Source of the DNA: Mytilus galloprovincialis
Lineage: Eukaryota > Mollusca > Bivalvia > Mytilida > Mytilidae
Assembly: GCF_965363235.1 (NCBI RefSeq)
Contig: NC_134849.1
Location: 50,662,122 to 50,726,121 of the forward strand
Length of the DNA: 64,000 nucleotides
Direction: 5' to 3'
In this document: piece by piece, positions 47,001 through 59,364 of the stretch
How positions within the stretch are numbered: the stretch's first letter is position 1
Layout of the letters: each line of letters begins with the position of its first letter
Notes under the pieces: generated by a model
The model's input: the letters and a program-made list of their open reading frames with translations, nothing else
Told to the model about the DNA's origin: nothing
The model's database searches: none
Position numbers and translations under genes: made by a program

Positions 47001-47363
47001 TTAAAAACAAGTCATACAAAACCTTTTGAAAATGTATATTAACGCAAAGCGGTCAATGTCGTTTTTGATTAAAGGTAAAACTTGTTGACTTTTATGCAGA
47101 AGTGGCTTTATTTTTTTTATATAATTTTGACGTTTTAGCAATTCATTTGAAAGGTCAATAAATTTTTTGGTATGTTCTGGGAAAATTAAATTGACTAATA
47201 AATTACTCACCAATTTACAAAAATACACACATGATGATGGATTGAATATTTTAATAAGGGACATATTATTACGAAAAACCAGAATATTATTTTTTTTATA
47301 ATAGTTTTTCTTGCTAAATTGCATATTGCTTTTCTTTAGTTCGTTTTCTGGGTAGGTATACAT
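47001..47363 (-). other. 120-codon open frame, coding status unknown
   Basis: The residue mix is rich in K, N, I, F and L, as expected from translated AT-rich DNA, but the length is above most chance frames here. No signal peptide, domain or splice context was seen. It lies just before the reverse-transcriptase remnant on the opposite strand. Confidence 0.15.
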
Positions 47364-47587
47364 GCTTTTGTTTTTCCTTTAGGAGAAAATTAACACCAGA
47401 CAACAGATTATACAAACAACTTTCAGAAAAGTTCAATGCAGTGATATGGTTAAGTGCTGACGCTGGTTCCCGGTCAGAACTTAATTTAATTTTGTTTATG
47501 GTTTGAGATTAACAGTAACTAATGCATTTATTGGTTGTTCCTGTTTCTTTATTATGAATTTAAAAAAGTAAAACTATAACAGTTTGT

Positions 47588-48640
47588 GTGTGCAAGAAAC
47601 ACTACATTAAGGAACTGGGGATAAATAACACACTTGAAAATCTTACATATACACTAAGTACGCTTACGAAGCAGGAGATCCTGGAAAACCACAAATCGGT
47701 TCTAATCTCCTTTGGTGCTAATCCAAAGGATGAAGACCAGGTTCTTCCATCTTTATATTGGATTCCTAAGCTTCACAAGAATCCTTCTAAGGAAAGGTAT
47801 ATTGCAGGTTCTTCCAAGTGTTCTACTAAACCCCTTTCTAAAGTTCTTGCTGCCATACTCACTGCAGTCAAAGAAGGACTTCAGAAATATTCCGAAACGG
47901 CATATTCAAGAAGTGGTAATAATCAAATGTGGATACTGAAAAATTCAAAAGAGTTATTGGTGAATTTACAATCTCAATCATTAAAACATTGTACCAACAT
48001 TAAAACCTTTGATTTTTCAATTCTTTATACCACTATTCAACATACTAAACTTTAAGCACGACTGAAAGAACTCGTCAGCTTATGTTTCTTTAACAAAAAG
48101 GGCACTAGACGTTTTAAATATCTAGTTTTGGACTAGAATTCAGCTTACTTTGTGAAAAATGATACAGAGTCAAGGAGAAAATATACCGACGAGGATATCA
48201 CTGCCATGCTAGACTTTTTTATTGACAAGATATTTATTGAATTTGGAAATTTATGACAAACGCAATGATTTTAATTTTCCTATAATCAACTTTCCATTTC
48301 TGTGTAGCAACATCCCAGCGACACCAGCATAAGGAGTATATGTGTCTCAATTGATACGTTACTCTAGAGCTAGCTCAAATACGTTGATTTTGTTTAACTA
48401 GGAATACTGCTTTCTCAAAAGTTGCTAAGACAGGGCTATGAATCAATCAAATTAAGGTCATCACTCAAGAAATTTTACGGTCGCCATCATGAACTGATTT
48501 GCCATTATGACAAAAGTGTGCCAGAAATCATATCTGATATTCTTTTAATTCCTGAGTCATATTAACCTTCCATCATTCCTGAACTGAACAAAGAACTAAC
48601 ACGACGGAAGCCGTTTACGGTGCAGGAAATGCTTACCCTT
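47588..48640 (+). pseudogene. Penelope-like reverse transcriptase, broken
   Basis: The first 155 codons give a reverse-transcriptase finger and early palm: WIPKLHKNP (58-66), YIAGSSKCSTKPLSK (71-85), and the first catalytic block KTFDFS (139-144). The same frame continues past a TAA (48053) and a TAG (48134) to EFGN. At about 48251 a deletion jumps directly to YDKRNDFNFP, removing the block that should hold the second catalytic aspartates. Further decay follows: a stop at 48330, then a shifted piece with SSLKKFYGRHHE. 48550-48640 is 3' non-coding (GCAGGAAATGCTTACCCTTC). PKLHK-type motifs favour the Penelope group; the endonuclease was not seen. Inactive. Confidence 0.82.
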
Positions 48641-48775
48641 CCGGAGCACCTGTTTTATTCCCGGTTTTTAGTGGAGTTCGTGTTTTTCTTAATTATTATT
48701 TTAACTGTTGATGTAAATGTCCTTGGTTTTGTGAGTCTTTGTTTACTCCTTGGTTTTGATTGTTATTGTCATAGA
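48641..48775 (+). repeat. Tail of the same retroelement
   Basis: CCCGGTTTTTAGTGGAGTTC leading into TTTGTGAGTCTTTG-type sequence, degenerate compared with the tail at 26220. Confidence 0.5.
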
Positions 48776-49587
48776 TTTAACTAGACATCTAATAATTTAG
48801 CAACAAATAATGATAAACTATCTAGTGCTCTATACAGTTTTTCACAAAATAGTATTTGTATGAAGGTTTCAATTACAATTGGATAAACTTTATATCATGT
48901 GTTTTTCTCTTGTGGATTACGTAAATATGTACTACTTAAAAGAGTTTGCTAATAATAGTTAAGGAAGAAGTGGACGACTGCTAATCACCTCAAGACAAAG
49001 TTATTGTCATGAAACCTTTTGTCTTTGGACGACGACTACGACGTGGTACTAATAAACTCTTCAGTCTATAAGAAAATAGGCTAACAAATTTTCAAAGATG
49101 ATTTGTCGGCATAAAATTGCAATTTGGCATAATAAATGCGCTGCAAATGATGAAAAAGAGTTACTGTCGGCTTTCAATAATTATTTTCAATCATCATTAC
49201 GTCTCGATTTTTTCAAATAAGAACATTGTATGCACCTTTATTGTTATGCTTGTATCGTCAGGGTTAACCAATCAAATAAGTTTCATAAGAACTCAAGAGA
49301 AGATTGGTTAAGTAAACGTTTAAAACCTTGAAATTCTCAATCAAAAAATGTTCTAACAGGTGTTAGAGAAATTGACAACTTTTTTTGAAATGTGGTAAGC
49401 AACCGAAGAACATTTCGTTTATAAAAAAAAGAAAAACATATTTTATTTCAATTATCATTTTAGAAACAGACTATTACATAGTAACTCGTGGATTTTGATT
49501 TTGATAAATTATCAATGTTAAAGTCCTCTCCGATCCGATGCTCGGACCTTTAAATACGATAATATAACTATCTCGAGTGTAAGAATC

Positions 49588-49605
49588 TATATATATATAT
49601 ATATA
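49588..49605. repeat. AT dinucleotide microsatellite
   Basis: Uninterrupted TA repeats, about nine units. Confidence 0.85.
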
Positions 49606-49817
49606 AACTACTTTGATCATATACAGCAAAATCAGGAGGAATATTACATGAAACTCTATATACCTGTAAACTACATGTAAAACAACTAGCGGCGGTCAAA
49701 CGGCTCCAAATTGAATATTTCTTTTTTTTTTTTTTTGCATTAATTATGGTTTTTAATATTTTGGAACCGTCAATATGTCAGCCGACACAAAATTTGGAAA
49801 AAGTATATGTCATCATT

Positions 49818-50125
49818 AGGTGGTAGATCGTTATGGAAAATCTGCTTCACAGATGACGATGAATATGTTCCAATTCCGAAAACAAAACCACTTACTTGAG
49901 CAGCACGACCGGTGTCACAAGAGGAACAGGATGTGCTTGTCCTTCTTTCGTAGATGGGGAGACTCCTGTTTTACTGGGGTTCGAGTTGTTAAGTCTTTAG
50001 TTATATGTTGTGTTTTGTGTACTGTAGTTTACCTTTTGTAGTATTTTTCTGTCATATCATTGTTTGTTTATTTTCGACTCTTGAGTTTAAGGTCATTTTG
50101 TATCTTCAACCTCTCTTTTGAATAA
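49818..50125 (+). pseudogene. Penelope-like element, C-terminal scrap and tail
   Basis: The frame from 49820 begins VDRYGKSASQMTMNMFQF, which I recognise as the C-terminal end of the same reverse transcriptase (RYGxSxSQMT). It passes into tail sequence with TTTACTGGGGTTCGAGTTGT and TATGTTGTGTTTTGTGTACT. The rest of the frame is non-coding tail read through. Confidence 0.65.
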
Positions 50126-52228
50126 AGTGTTTTTCGTATTGATTTTAATATCACCTCATTTGTTAGAATTTAAGGACATTTTCAAGTGCATTTCTAAATA
50201 CTACATAAGGTCGTTAAGTAAGGGCAAAAGAGGTAGTGCGCTGAACGGAATCTGTTCAAAATTCGTTATTTGAGTGCAGCCTTATATCATTTCGGCTTTT
50301 TTCTGCCTATTTCTTTAGTTTAAAGTCCTAGGCTGTTATATACTAACGTCTTATGTACGACTTTGCCCTCAGCAGAGCTAAAGAAAGGTGTTACACGGAC
50401 ACCTTTTTTAAGATATGAGTCGTGAATTCAGACAGTTCGTATTCTCTTTATTGTAAACATTTTAACCCAATTTCCTGTTTTTAAAAAAAGAAAATATATT
50501 TGTAAGCACTATTATGTCCCAAAATGATGAAACTAGAAAATGTGGCTGCAAATATACTGATTACAAGAGTGCCTGTAACCAGAAAAAGTAAAATAACATA
50601 AAAAATTAACTCCGATGAAAATTCAAAACAGAAAGTTCGTAATCAAAAGGCAAAATCAAAAGCTCAACTCATCAAACGAATGGATAACAACTGTCATAAT
50701 TCCTAACTAGGCATTTTCTTATGTAGAAATTGGAGTATTAAACATTGTATTATAGGTTGCTTAATCTGTCACTCTTATAACACTTGTACGTTTTTAGCAT
50801 TAAACGTACAAATATTTCTTCAGTTTGCTTAGTAGTTAAACTGAAACCTTCCAAACACGGAAAATCTATATAGATATATGTCATCAGTTACCAATGAGGA
50901 TATTAACGTAGGAACTGATAATTAATATTTCGTACATGGTATTTCTCGCTTTGTAGTTACAAATTAACACGGAAAAAAAAGCGAAAATTATTGCATTTCA
51001 AAGAAAACAAACTTAAAATAACTTTTGCTGGACAAACAAATGAAGGGCTAATAAAAAGTGTTCTATCCCCAAAGTACCTATGCATGAACTGGTATGGTCA
51101 TTTTTTGTGCGTCTTCTTTTTAATTATGCATTTGTCTTAAAAATGCAAAATGCATGTCCTTCTAAAACACGTCTTCCAAGCTTAATTCAGATACAAACCA
51201 AAAGTAACAAAAGTAACAAAAGAAACGAGCTGGTAACCGTCAGTTGTATAGGTTTTCTGCAAACGTAGTACGATTAAGTTCCTTGGCTATCGCCTCGGAC
51301 ATTAATCTGACTACTCATGCAGTAAAACTACAATTCAACGATTTTTTACCTTTGTTCGGTGTCAATTACATATACTATGCATGTCGGGGCTTGAAGGCGC
51401 TTGATCTACATATACTCATTTACTAATTTTAAAGTATTCCGAGAAATTACAATTCCAGTTATTTTTTTCCAGTTATTCTTTTAAAAAATACATGTATATT
51501 ATTTATTTGCATTACTTAGTATTCAGTGCCCGACAATTTGTAATTGCATTATCATACATAGAGTGCTAGATTTTTTTCCAGTATTAAAGAACACGAATAT
51601 TTTTATAACTGTTTGTTATGTTACTATGTATAAGTTATCAAACATACGTTCAGTCATTACAAAAAGAAATGTGATATCAATTAGGCAAATCAAAAATACT
51701 TACTAGTATATTTGAATATTAGCCCTTTATATCGTGGTTTATTTTATCTAAGGAAAAAAGCTATAAAATTAAGTATAACTCCTATAACCGTATGTAGTTG
51801 AGACAGTCCAACCAACATAAAAAGAATTCATACGATTATTAATGATGAATTCCTTTTCTTGAATCCATTTATTGCATTTGTTCATTTGTGTAAATGTGAT
51901 CATATTAGTATGTCATTCGTTAATCTACAGTGAAAAATGCAAATTGTCCTGTCCCATTTAATGCACACTCGATACCCCTAGAATTACGTTTACAATTATT
52001 GTTTCTCTATTTTTTATGCTCTTTTCACATTTCCTGACTAGTGAAAAATCTGTTCTCGGCAAATGATTGATTGAAATTTAATTGTGACGTTAGATTTTCT
52101 TGTTTTCTTTTGAATTTTCTGATTGTGACGTCAGGAAAAAAAGGTGACAATGCCTGATGACGTCACATCAAAAGTACATAACTTTCATCAAATCTTTGAA
52201 AAGGAAGGTTAAAAATCACAAGAGAAAC
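50126..52228. other. Intergenic with one repeat fragment
   Basis: 50640-50765 is the inverse of the 30655-30790 repeat (CTCATCAAACGAATGGATAA). Frames of 60-62 codons at 51080-51426 show no coding signs. Confidence 0.4.
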
Positions 52229-52389
52229 AGATTCCACCACTGTAACTCGTGTATTACCATATTTCTCCACTCTCAACAGTTAAATTTTAATTATTTAAAA
52301 AGCTCGGCAAACCTCGCGCTTTAAATATTAAAATTTAACTGTCTCGAGTGGAGAAATATCGTAATACACTTGTTGCAGTTGTGGAATCT
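52229..52389. mobile_element. Palindromic MITE, 161 bp
   Basis: AGATTCCACCACTGTAACTC at the left has a near inverse ending GGAATCT at the right. Pairing continues through ATATTTCTCCACTC and CAGTTAAATTTTAAT, giving arms of about 70 bases around a GC-rich loop (AGCTCGGCAAACCTCGCGCT). Confidence 0.88.
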
Positions 52390-52934
52390 ATATTTTTAAA
52401 CTTTTCAATGAGACGACTTATTGGTTACTGGTGTAGTATTAAAAGACATTATCCTCACGACCGAACTTGTAACAGTAGTATTGCACAGTTGCATTCAACA
52501 TTGATAATTACCTTTCCTATGGCGATAGAAGAAATTCGATCATAAAAAGTTAAGTCTACATGAGTCGAAAACATTTATTGAATACACTTATTTTTGGAAA
52601 TAAATCTTTAAAATGCATAAATGAAATAAACGTATCAAAATGGATAGTGAAAAGTGCACAGCATGCAAAATTCTTACAAATACTATGATCTAATCTACCT
52701 CTGGTCTACATACAATATAGCTCCTAGAAAAATTTATCTTCTCTGATATTACCATGCAAAATTAAAGACAATTTTGAAGCAATGGAAATTATTATAAAAT
52801 TATCCTAAATTAGACAGAAAATGTTCTCCCAATAAAGATGATTTAAATAATTTAGACATACATCACTGAGGACTATTGGTACTCGTCTTTAAACAACAAC
52901 TAGTATATTAGGGGAAACAGGAAATGATTTAACA

Positions 52935-53255
52935 TTATGAGCACTATAGTTATCAAAGGTACCAGGATTATAATTTAATACGCAAGATGCGCGTTTCGTC
53001 TACATAAGACTCATCAGTGACGCTCATATAAAAACAGCCAAACAAGTACAAAGTTGAAGAGCGTTGACTACTGGGCTGGTGATACCCTCGGGGACGAAAC
53101 CTCCACCAGCAGTGGCATCTACCCAGTGGTGTAAATAGTTATCAAAGGTACCAGGATTATAAATTAATACGCCAGACGCGCGTTCCGTCTACAAAAAACT
53201 CATCAGTTACGCTCATATCAAACAGTCAAAAAGCCAAACAAGTACAAAATTTACT
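52935..53255 (+). repeat. Core repeats in tandem, first deleted internally, second truncated
   Basis: Unit 1 jumps from AAAGTTGAAGAGC directly to GTTGACTACTGGGCTGG, losing its middle. Unit 2 starts at TAGTTATCAAAGGTACCAGG (about 53137) and ends after AAGCCAAACAAGTACAAAA. The same head-to-tail junction is seen as at 40604. Confidence 0.88.
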
Positions 53256-53655
53256 ATAAGTGCCAAAAAAATTGAAGGGCATCTTTTTTGCACAAATATA
53301 GTTTCTATAGGTGTAATATATGTCTCGAAATCGCGATTAAAATATACACGGTATTATTTTAGATTGTACTTTATGACGTAATCATTGTAACAGATACTAT
53401 CCTATTGATTAGAAAAAGATAGTTTACGAATTTACAAAAACAGGGATGTGGTACGATTGCCAATGAAACAACTATCCACCAAAGTTCATATAAAATGAAA
53501 AGATAAGCGATTAGATTAGTCTATATTTATCTGCCGGGCAACTACACTGATTTGAAGTACAAATACGTTACCAAACATGCCACATACTATAAACCCTAGG
53601 TGATCAACTGATAATAAAATGTCACCTTATCACCGATTTAAAAGGTTAAAGAATA

Positions 53656-53874
53656 TCACAACTTTGAATTTCCCCTTGCTTTCTTTTTTACTTTATACAA
53701 TCTCAGGACTTCTTGGCTAGGTTCTATACAGATAAGTGGTTGCCATTTCATGTCAAAACTATACCTTAATCTGACTTGTGCTAAACAATTCAACATACCT
53801 AGAAATTCATATTCGAGCATACTGATTCTCTCAGCTTTGGGAATACAAAATGCTGCTGTTGATAGAAGCAACAT
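53656..53874 (-). other. 72-codon frame with signal-peptide-like start
   Basis: Begins MLLLSTAAFCIPKAE, which resembles a short secretion signal, followed by a charged region. A donor-like CTAGGTATG lies inside the frame. No family was recognised and no second exon found. It could be a first coding exon or chance. Confidence 0.15.
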
Positions 53875-53934
53875 GACAATTATTCTCTCTTATTTTAATT
53901 TCATATAAATTTGTATTAACCCAAACAGAAACAT

Positions 53935-54560
53935 AAATGAACAAATTGCTTTCAAATCATATTCAAATCACTAACAAATTGTTATTCTGTGATTTGTTAG
54001 TATGATGTGCTTGTGATTCATTTAAGAAATTATAAGCAAATCAGAATGCTGAAAATTCACTAAACTGATTTCTTTGTGATTTCTTTCATTTATGTGATTT
54101 GAAAGCAATTTGTTTCTGTTGCAATTTGATTTCTCAACGATTTGTTAACTTGAAATATCAAATTAAATGATTTGAAAACGATTTGTTAACTTGAAATATC
54201 AAATGTAATGATTTGAAAATGATTTGTTAACTTGAAATATCAAATTAAATGATTTGAAAGCGATTTGTCAACTTTGTCAGCTAAAATAATGTGATTTATA
54301 TCTGATTTGTTAACTTAGATAGCTTAAATGGTGTGATTCTTTATGATTTGTTTACTTAGAATGTCATTTGAAATGATTTGAAAAAGATTTGTTAACTTTG
54401 TAAGTTAAATGATGTGATTCATTGATGATTTGCTAACTTGGTTAAAAAATGAATAAGATTTGATTGCAATTTGCTAACTTGATTGAAAACTGAATGCGAC
54501 TTGGTAGCAATTTGTTAACTTGTTTGAAAACAGTGTGTAATTGGTAAACCATATTTGTTA
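53935..54560 (+). repeat. 41-bp minisatellite of GATTTGTTAAC type
   Basis: Three near-perfect 41-base units (about 54139-54263) start GATTTGTTAACTTGAAATAT and end ATGATTTGAAAAC. They are followed by six or so degenerate units to 54560. The unit itself has two GATTTG half-units. The left edge (53940-53990) carries the motif in inverse (CAAATTGCTTTCAAATCA), so the array begins as an inverted repeat. Confidence 0.85.
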
Positions 54561-56090
54561 ATTTGTATGGTAAAAAAAGAGATTAGATTTTAATGTACAA
54601 TAAAAATAAAAACTGTTTTAGAATTATATTAAAACTGTTTTGGTTTTATATTAGAACTAGCGCATATTTTCAAAACAGTTTGATATGAAATTTGTTAAAT
54701 TTTGACTCGAAATTTCAACTACAACAAAATTGTTAGTTCTTTGCATTCTGTAAAACATACCCTGCCTTAATTAATACTTTAATTAAAGAAAACTGATTGA
54801 TTGTTAGTTGCTCAATGTCGAGTGGAAAAGATAAACATGTTCAGTTGCTCAATGGATGTCATTTTCCGTGTTGTATTGTCATGTCATGATTGTACATGAC
54901 ATGTTTGTAGCCATAAATATGGAATTATGCTTCCAGATGTTTATTTTGCTTTAATGTTCTGTAACGTCTGCAATGCAGGCTCACATCTTCTTATGGAGTT
55001 TCTTGGCCAATCTTTGGCATACTTTATGGTGTGGAATAATGAGCCTATTGAAGACCATACAGTGAACATGATGCCAGTTACAATTACTTTTTTACATTTT
55101 AATTGAAAGATATTTGAATTTTCTATGTGTTTACTACCATTCCTTTACTTCTTTTACATAATATGTGCATGTTATATTGGGTTTATATCTAAAGTTAATA
55201 AAACTCATGCACAACGTTTCTAATGCAAATATATATTTATACATACAAATTAATAACTAGTATAACATTGACAGAACATGATGACAAAAAAACAAAATGG
55301 TGAAGAAAAAACCCCAGCATTACTCCATTTGAACCAGAAAAAAGGGAATAAAGCAACATGAACTTGCTAAATGTGTATCTAAATGAATGTATACATGTAG
55401 CAGATAAATTATTAAGAAATTATTCAAATATATGTATCAGAAGAGATACATGTACATTGAATATCATCTGAACAGCACTTCAAACTTTTTGTTTTTCCAT
55501 ATTAAACATGATGGTTACAAATTAACTTTAAAAAATTCAATATTCCTTCTATTCCCATGAAAACATGAAAATGACAGTAGAAGTTTTGATGAAAAATTAG
55601 TTTTTACGACAAATCATGTTTATCAAACATTCACCTAAGATTTATCTCCGTTTTTAAAAGAAAACATAATTCTGCACTGTTTAAGTATAAAATTATCAAA
55701 AAATATTAATATGCTGTTTATGTTTTTCTTCTAAGAAAAACTTTCGATTTAAGAACAAATCATTGAATTTGTAAACTTAAAAATTGTAATCCAAATAAAG
55801 AGATTGATGAAGATAAAATTAATAAAGTTTCCAATCATGCATCATTTCCATGTACAAAAAACGCAAGAAGAACCTAACAGTTTTACAAAAACAAAACAAT
55901 TAGGTAAAGGTCAGATGAAACCTACCAGACTGACATTAACTGCTTACGATCACTTCATAGACCACATATAGTTGACCTCCTATTTATAGTATCTGTGAAG
56001 TGAACCTTAGCATGCAACTTTAACCTTGTTTGATAAACATGTAGCCGTTGCAAGGAACCTATATACCAAATATGGTTATCCTTTTGATCA
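54561..56090. other. Intergenic, nothing recognised
   Basis: AT-rich without coding frames or clear repeats. Confidence 0.35.
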
Positions 56091-56106
56091 TATGAGTGAG
56101 AAATTC

Positions 56107-56958
56107 CACAGGCACTTGTCTAAGATTTTTTTCCCTATATACCTTTATATAACACAACTTGCATTTTCGAAAAATGTCAGGCGGGGACGAAATTCTGTTG
56201 TATGCCGCTTTCTAGGGTGTCAACCTCACTAAAATTGGTAATATCGTAAATCTAAATTGATTTATCTTTACAATGGTGTATAACACGCCTACATTTGTTG
56301 TCGGAATCATCCGTAGCAATCCTACCCAAGTATGTCAATCGTAATAATTTTCCAACCGCTGAAAATTGGGCAATAAACGTATCTCAGTAAATGATTAATT
56401 ATAAAATATGTTTCAGAAAAAAACTGAATAGAACTAATCAACCAATCAGTAAGATTGTATAAGACACCACGAAAAAACTTAACAAGTGTTATTTGTGGTA
56501 TGTCTAATAAGTTACAAGTTTCCTTTTTTAGATTCAAATTTTCCCATGACGTCAATGTCATTCAGATTCTCTCTTGACTTTACATATGAAAATAAAACAA
56601 GATCAGATAACTCCGAGAATGATTACACTTTCCAATAAAAATGACCAATGGGAAACCGAGATATATAAGGAGACATGACGCATTCATTGCCAATTCATCA
56701 GTGGTTGGCAAAATTATTACGATTGACATACTTGTGTAGGATTGCTACTGATGATTCCGACAACAAATGTAGGCATGTTATATACCATTCTAAAGATCAA
56801 TTAGATTGATAATATAACACGTTTTAGTGGGGTTGACAGCCTAGAAAGTGGCATATAACGGAATTTCGTCACCGCCTGACATTTTTCGAAAATGCATGTT
56901 AAGTACCTTGTGTTATATTAAGGTATATAGGATTTTTTCCCAGAGACAAGTGCCTGTG
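56107..56958. mobile_element. 852-bp element with 8-bp target duplication and long inverted arms
   Basis: Terminal CACAGGCACTTGTCT (56107-56121) is exactly inverted at 56944-56958. AGAAATTC flanks both ends directly (56099-56106 and 56959-56966), an 8-base target duplication as made by hAT-group transposases. The inverted similarity continues inward for about 260 bases on each side, including ATTTTCGAAAAATGTCAGGC and ACATTTGTTGTCGGAATCAT, around a spacer of about 310 bases without a transposase frame. Non-autonomous. Confidence 0.92.
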
Positions 56959-56989
56959 AGAAATTCCGTAGGTTTAGTACAGATTAATT

Positions 56990-57330
56990 ACACTGGGTCG
57001 ATGCCTCTACTGATGGACTGTTACTAGTAGTTCACGAGGGTAGCACCATCTCCGTTACCAGTACTTCTGTACTGGCATGAAAATACGGATTTTTTTTTAA
57101 TTAAATTTTGCTGTTACAAAATGTTGAAAATCATTTAAAATTGAGGAATTTATCTCCATCATGCAAAGCTCTGATTCCTTGCCAAGCTTGGCTATACTGT
57201 TTGTGTTTTTGTTGTTTTGTTGTTTTCTGCTTATAGTTGATGTGTTTCCCTCGGTTTTAGTTTGTAACCAGGGGATTTGTTTTTATCAATGGATTTATAA
57301 CTTTGGAAACAGCGGTATACTACTGTAAGT
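56990..57330 (-). repeat. Repeat fragments (core-repeat relative, then family U, inverse)
   Basis: 56995-57090 is the inverse of a core-repeat right end (TGGGTCGATGCCTCTACTGA, CAGTACTTCTGTACTGG). 57240-57330 is the inverse of family U (CCCTCGGTTTTAGTTTGTAA, GCGGTATACTACTGT). Confidence 0.7.
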
Positions 57331-57379
57331 TGCCTGATAAATGATATGGTATCTCAGAGAAGGACAGAATAGAGGGACC

Positions 57380-57605
57380 AATAAATTTGAGAGCATGTGG
57401 GAGACATTGTGTAAAATTTGTAAAATAGTTGTTAAAGTATCTTACTTATTGTGAGACCCACACAGGAAGGACATATGGACAGACAAGGGAACACTTAAGT
57501 TTGTTGGTCTTTGACAGGCATATTGTCATGTTGTCTGTTCTATGGTGGGGTTGTTGTCTCTTTGACACATTCCCCATTTCCATTCTCAATTTTATATACA
57601 TACAA
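57380..57605 (+). repeat. Retroelement-tail repeat with TTTGACACATTCCCC end
   Basis: GGTTGTTGTCTCTTTGACAC followed by CCCCATTTCCATTCTCAATT is a tail I know from mussel repeats. The decayed relatives in the receptor flanks (33520-33560) have the same blocks. The 64-codon frames on both strands are incidental. Confidence 0.6.
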
Positions 57606-57640
57606 ACTAAACCAAACATGTAAAAAATCAACATTTATTC

Positions 57641-59225
57641 TAAAAGAATGTGTACACCAAATATCTTTTCACAAGTGAAGCAAATTTGTAACATCAGTAT
57701 ATGTATATACTGTTATTGGTTGAGTTCATAATTGAAAGAATAAGTAATCAGATATATTTCAGGAAAATTAAAACAAAACGTTTTTTCATATTCAGTGAAA
57801 ATGGATTTAAACATATAAGGAGGGCAATACCTTTTAATCTTAACCTGTTTTGGCCTTTTTCAAGGTGTTGTAAACTGTTATCAGAGATACATTTAAACTG
57901 TTAACTGTTTTCAACCCACTGTGTTAACTATTTTTAGCATTTTTGCATTTGTTGTTAACAGTTTTTGTCAAAATTGAGGTGTTGTTTACATGAAAATGGA
58001 CTTCCTATTGCCCCTCCTCATATAAGCATTATCTATATATTCATCTGACAACTTCTCTGTGAATTATGCTTGAAAATAAAAAAAAGCAGATTAAGATTGA
58101 GTATAATATTTGTACAAAAGGAGTAAGTTGTTGAAAGAATAAGTACTTCTAACAATTCTTTTTGATCATTTTGAACTTTTTTATAACAAAAATTGGCCTG
58201 AAATTGTTAAAACATTTTCTATTTGTTCATTGATTTAATCAATATTTACAGACTAAAATGGACTATTATAACAGTTTTACCCTTTGAACGGTAGGACTAA
58301 AATTAAATCAAATAAAGATATGAAAAATTTTAATTACATTTTGATGAAAGTTTCCTTGGAACATTTATTACTCACTATAAAATTTTACAATAAAAATAAT
58401 TACAAAAGCAACAAATATATATATCATACACAATTAAAATAAAGAAAACTAACAAGCATTTTACTTATCAAATTTGAAGCAGTAAATAATTGCCATCCCC
58501 TATTTTATTTCCAAGTTCATTCTAATAATCATATCTAAAATATAACAAAACAGATTCCATAACTCAACATTTTATCAAGTCGTCACAGCTATTTTTTTTT
58601 TGCCTATATACCTAAGCATTTTTCTTTAATAACTGTAAAATTTATAAGGGAATGTCACATAAATTTGTTCTTTGGTGACTAAAATTTAAATATCTTTACT
58701 CCTATATGGTGAAACATATATTGTGCAATTGCAAGTGAAGTATTTTTCAAAGATTTTAGGAAACATTATCATGTCCACTCATACAATACAAATGTTCTTT
58801 AATAATAGAAGAGCAAAATAATATTCAAGCAAGTATCTTATCATAGACTTTTCCATAGATATTTATAACACAAATGTTTTACTGACTGGTTCATTTGACT
58901 GAAAACGTAAAACCTTCCCAGGCCAGCTAGGTTGCTCGTTTTATACTATCAATATAACCCTTACTACATAGCTACATATGGAAAACATTTTTACCAAAAT
59001 AGTTCTTACTATGTAATTATCAATGGGATATTCATTTACTTTTATTATCATCTATGGAAAAGTCCTCTTAGACATTTTGTTCTTAATATTTAATATCAAA
59101 CAAAAAATAACAAAAATGTTGTTTAGTTTAGGTGGTTTATCATTTATCATTATATACAGAGTTATATTAATCCAGTTACTTTAAATAATTCACAAAATTT
59201 CCATTTCAAAAATCATAGTCTATCT
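57641..59225 (-). other. Probable 3' UTR and flank of the SERINC gene
   Basis: AT-rich with no coding frame. On the minus strand AATAAA hexamers occur at several places, for example 59041-59046 and near 58370; I cannot say which is used. Confidence 0.35.
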
Positions 59226-59364
59226 TTAACTGAACTCTCTGTTTCTGAGGACTATTGGAGCAATCAGGGTCCAGACGTACAAACCAATGCAGACCCAAGC
59301 TGATGAAATCTTCACCCACACTGAGGGCATGTTGGCATTCAGTGTCTTGAAGTCAGAACTTGGA
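59226..59364 (-). CDS. SERINC-family protein, last coding exon
   Basis: SERINC proteins are multi-spanning membrane proteins linked to serine incorporation into lipids and to lipid scrambling. This exon encodes the C-terminus: PSSDFKTLNAN, then the last membrane span (VWVKISSAWVCIGLYVWTL) and IAPIVLRNREFS before a TAA at 59226-59228. The match to the family ending (WVKI..SW.C..LYVWTL.AP..L..R.FS) is very strong. The acceptor is CTTTTTAG before TCCAAG. One base of the exon completes a serine codon (AG|T) with the previous exon, giving NWYSPSSDF, exactly as in relatives. Exon 139 bases. Confidence 0.95.

Noticed and set aside
47001..47363. 120-codon minus-strand ORF as a real gene
   Set aside because: K/N/I/F-rich translation typical of AT-rich DNA; kept only as an uncertain entry.
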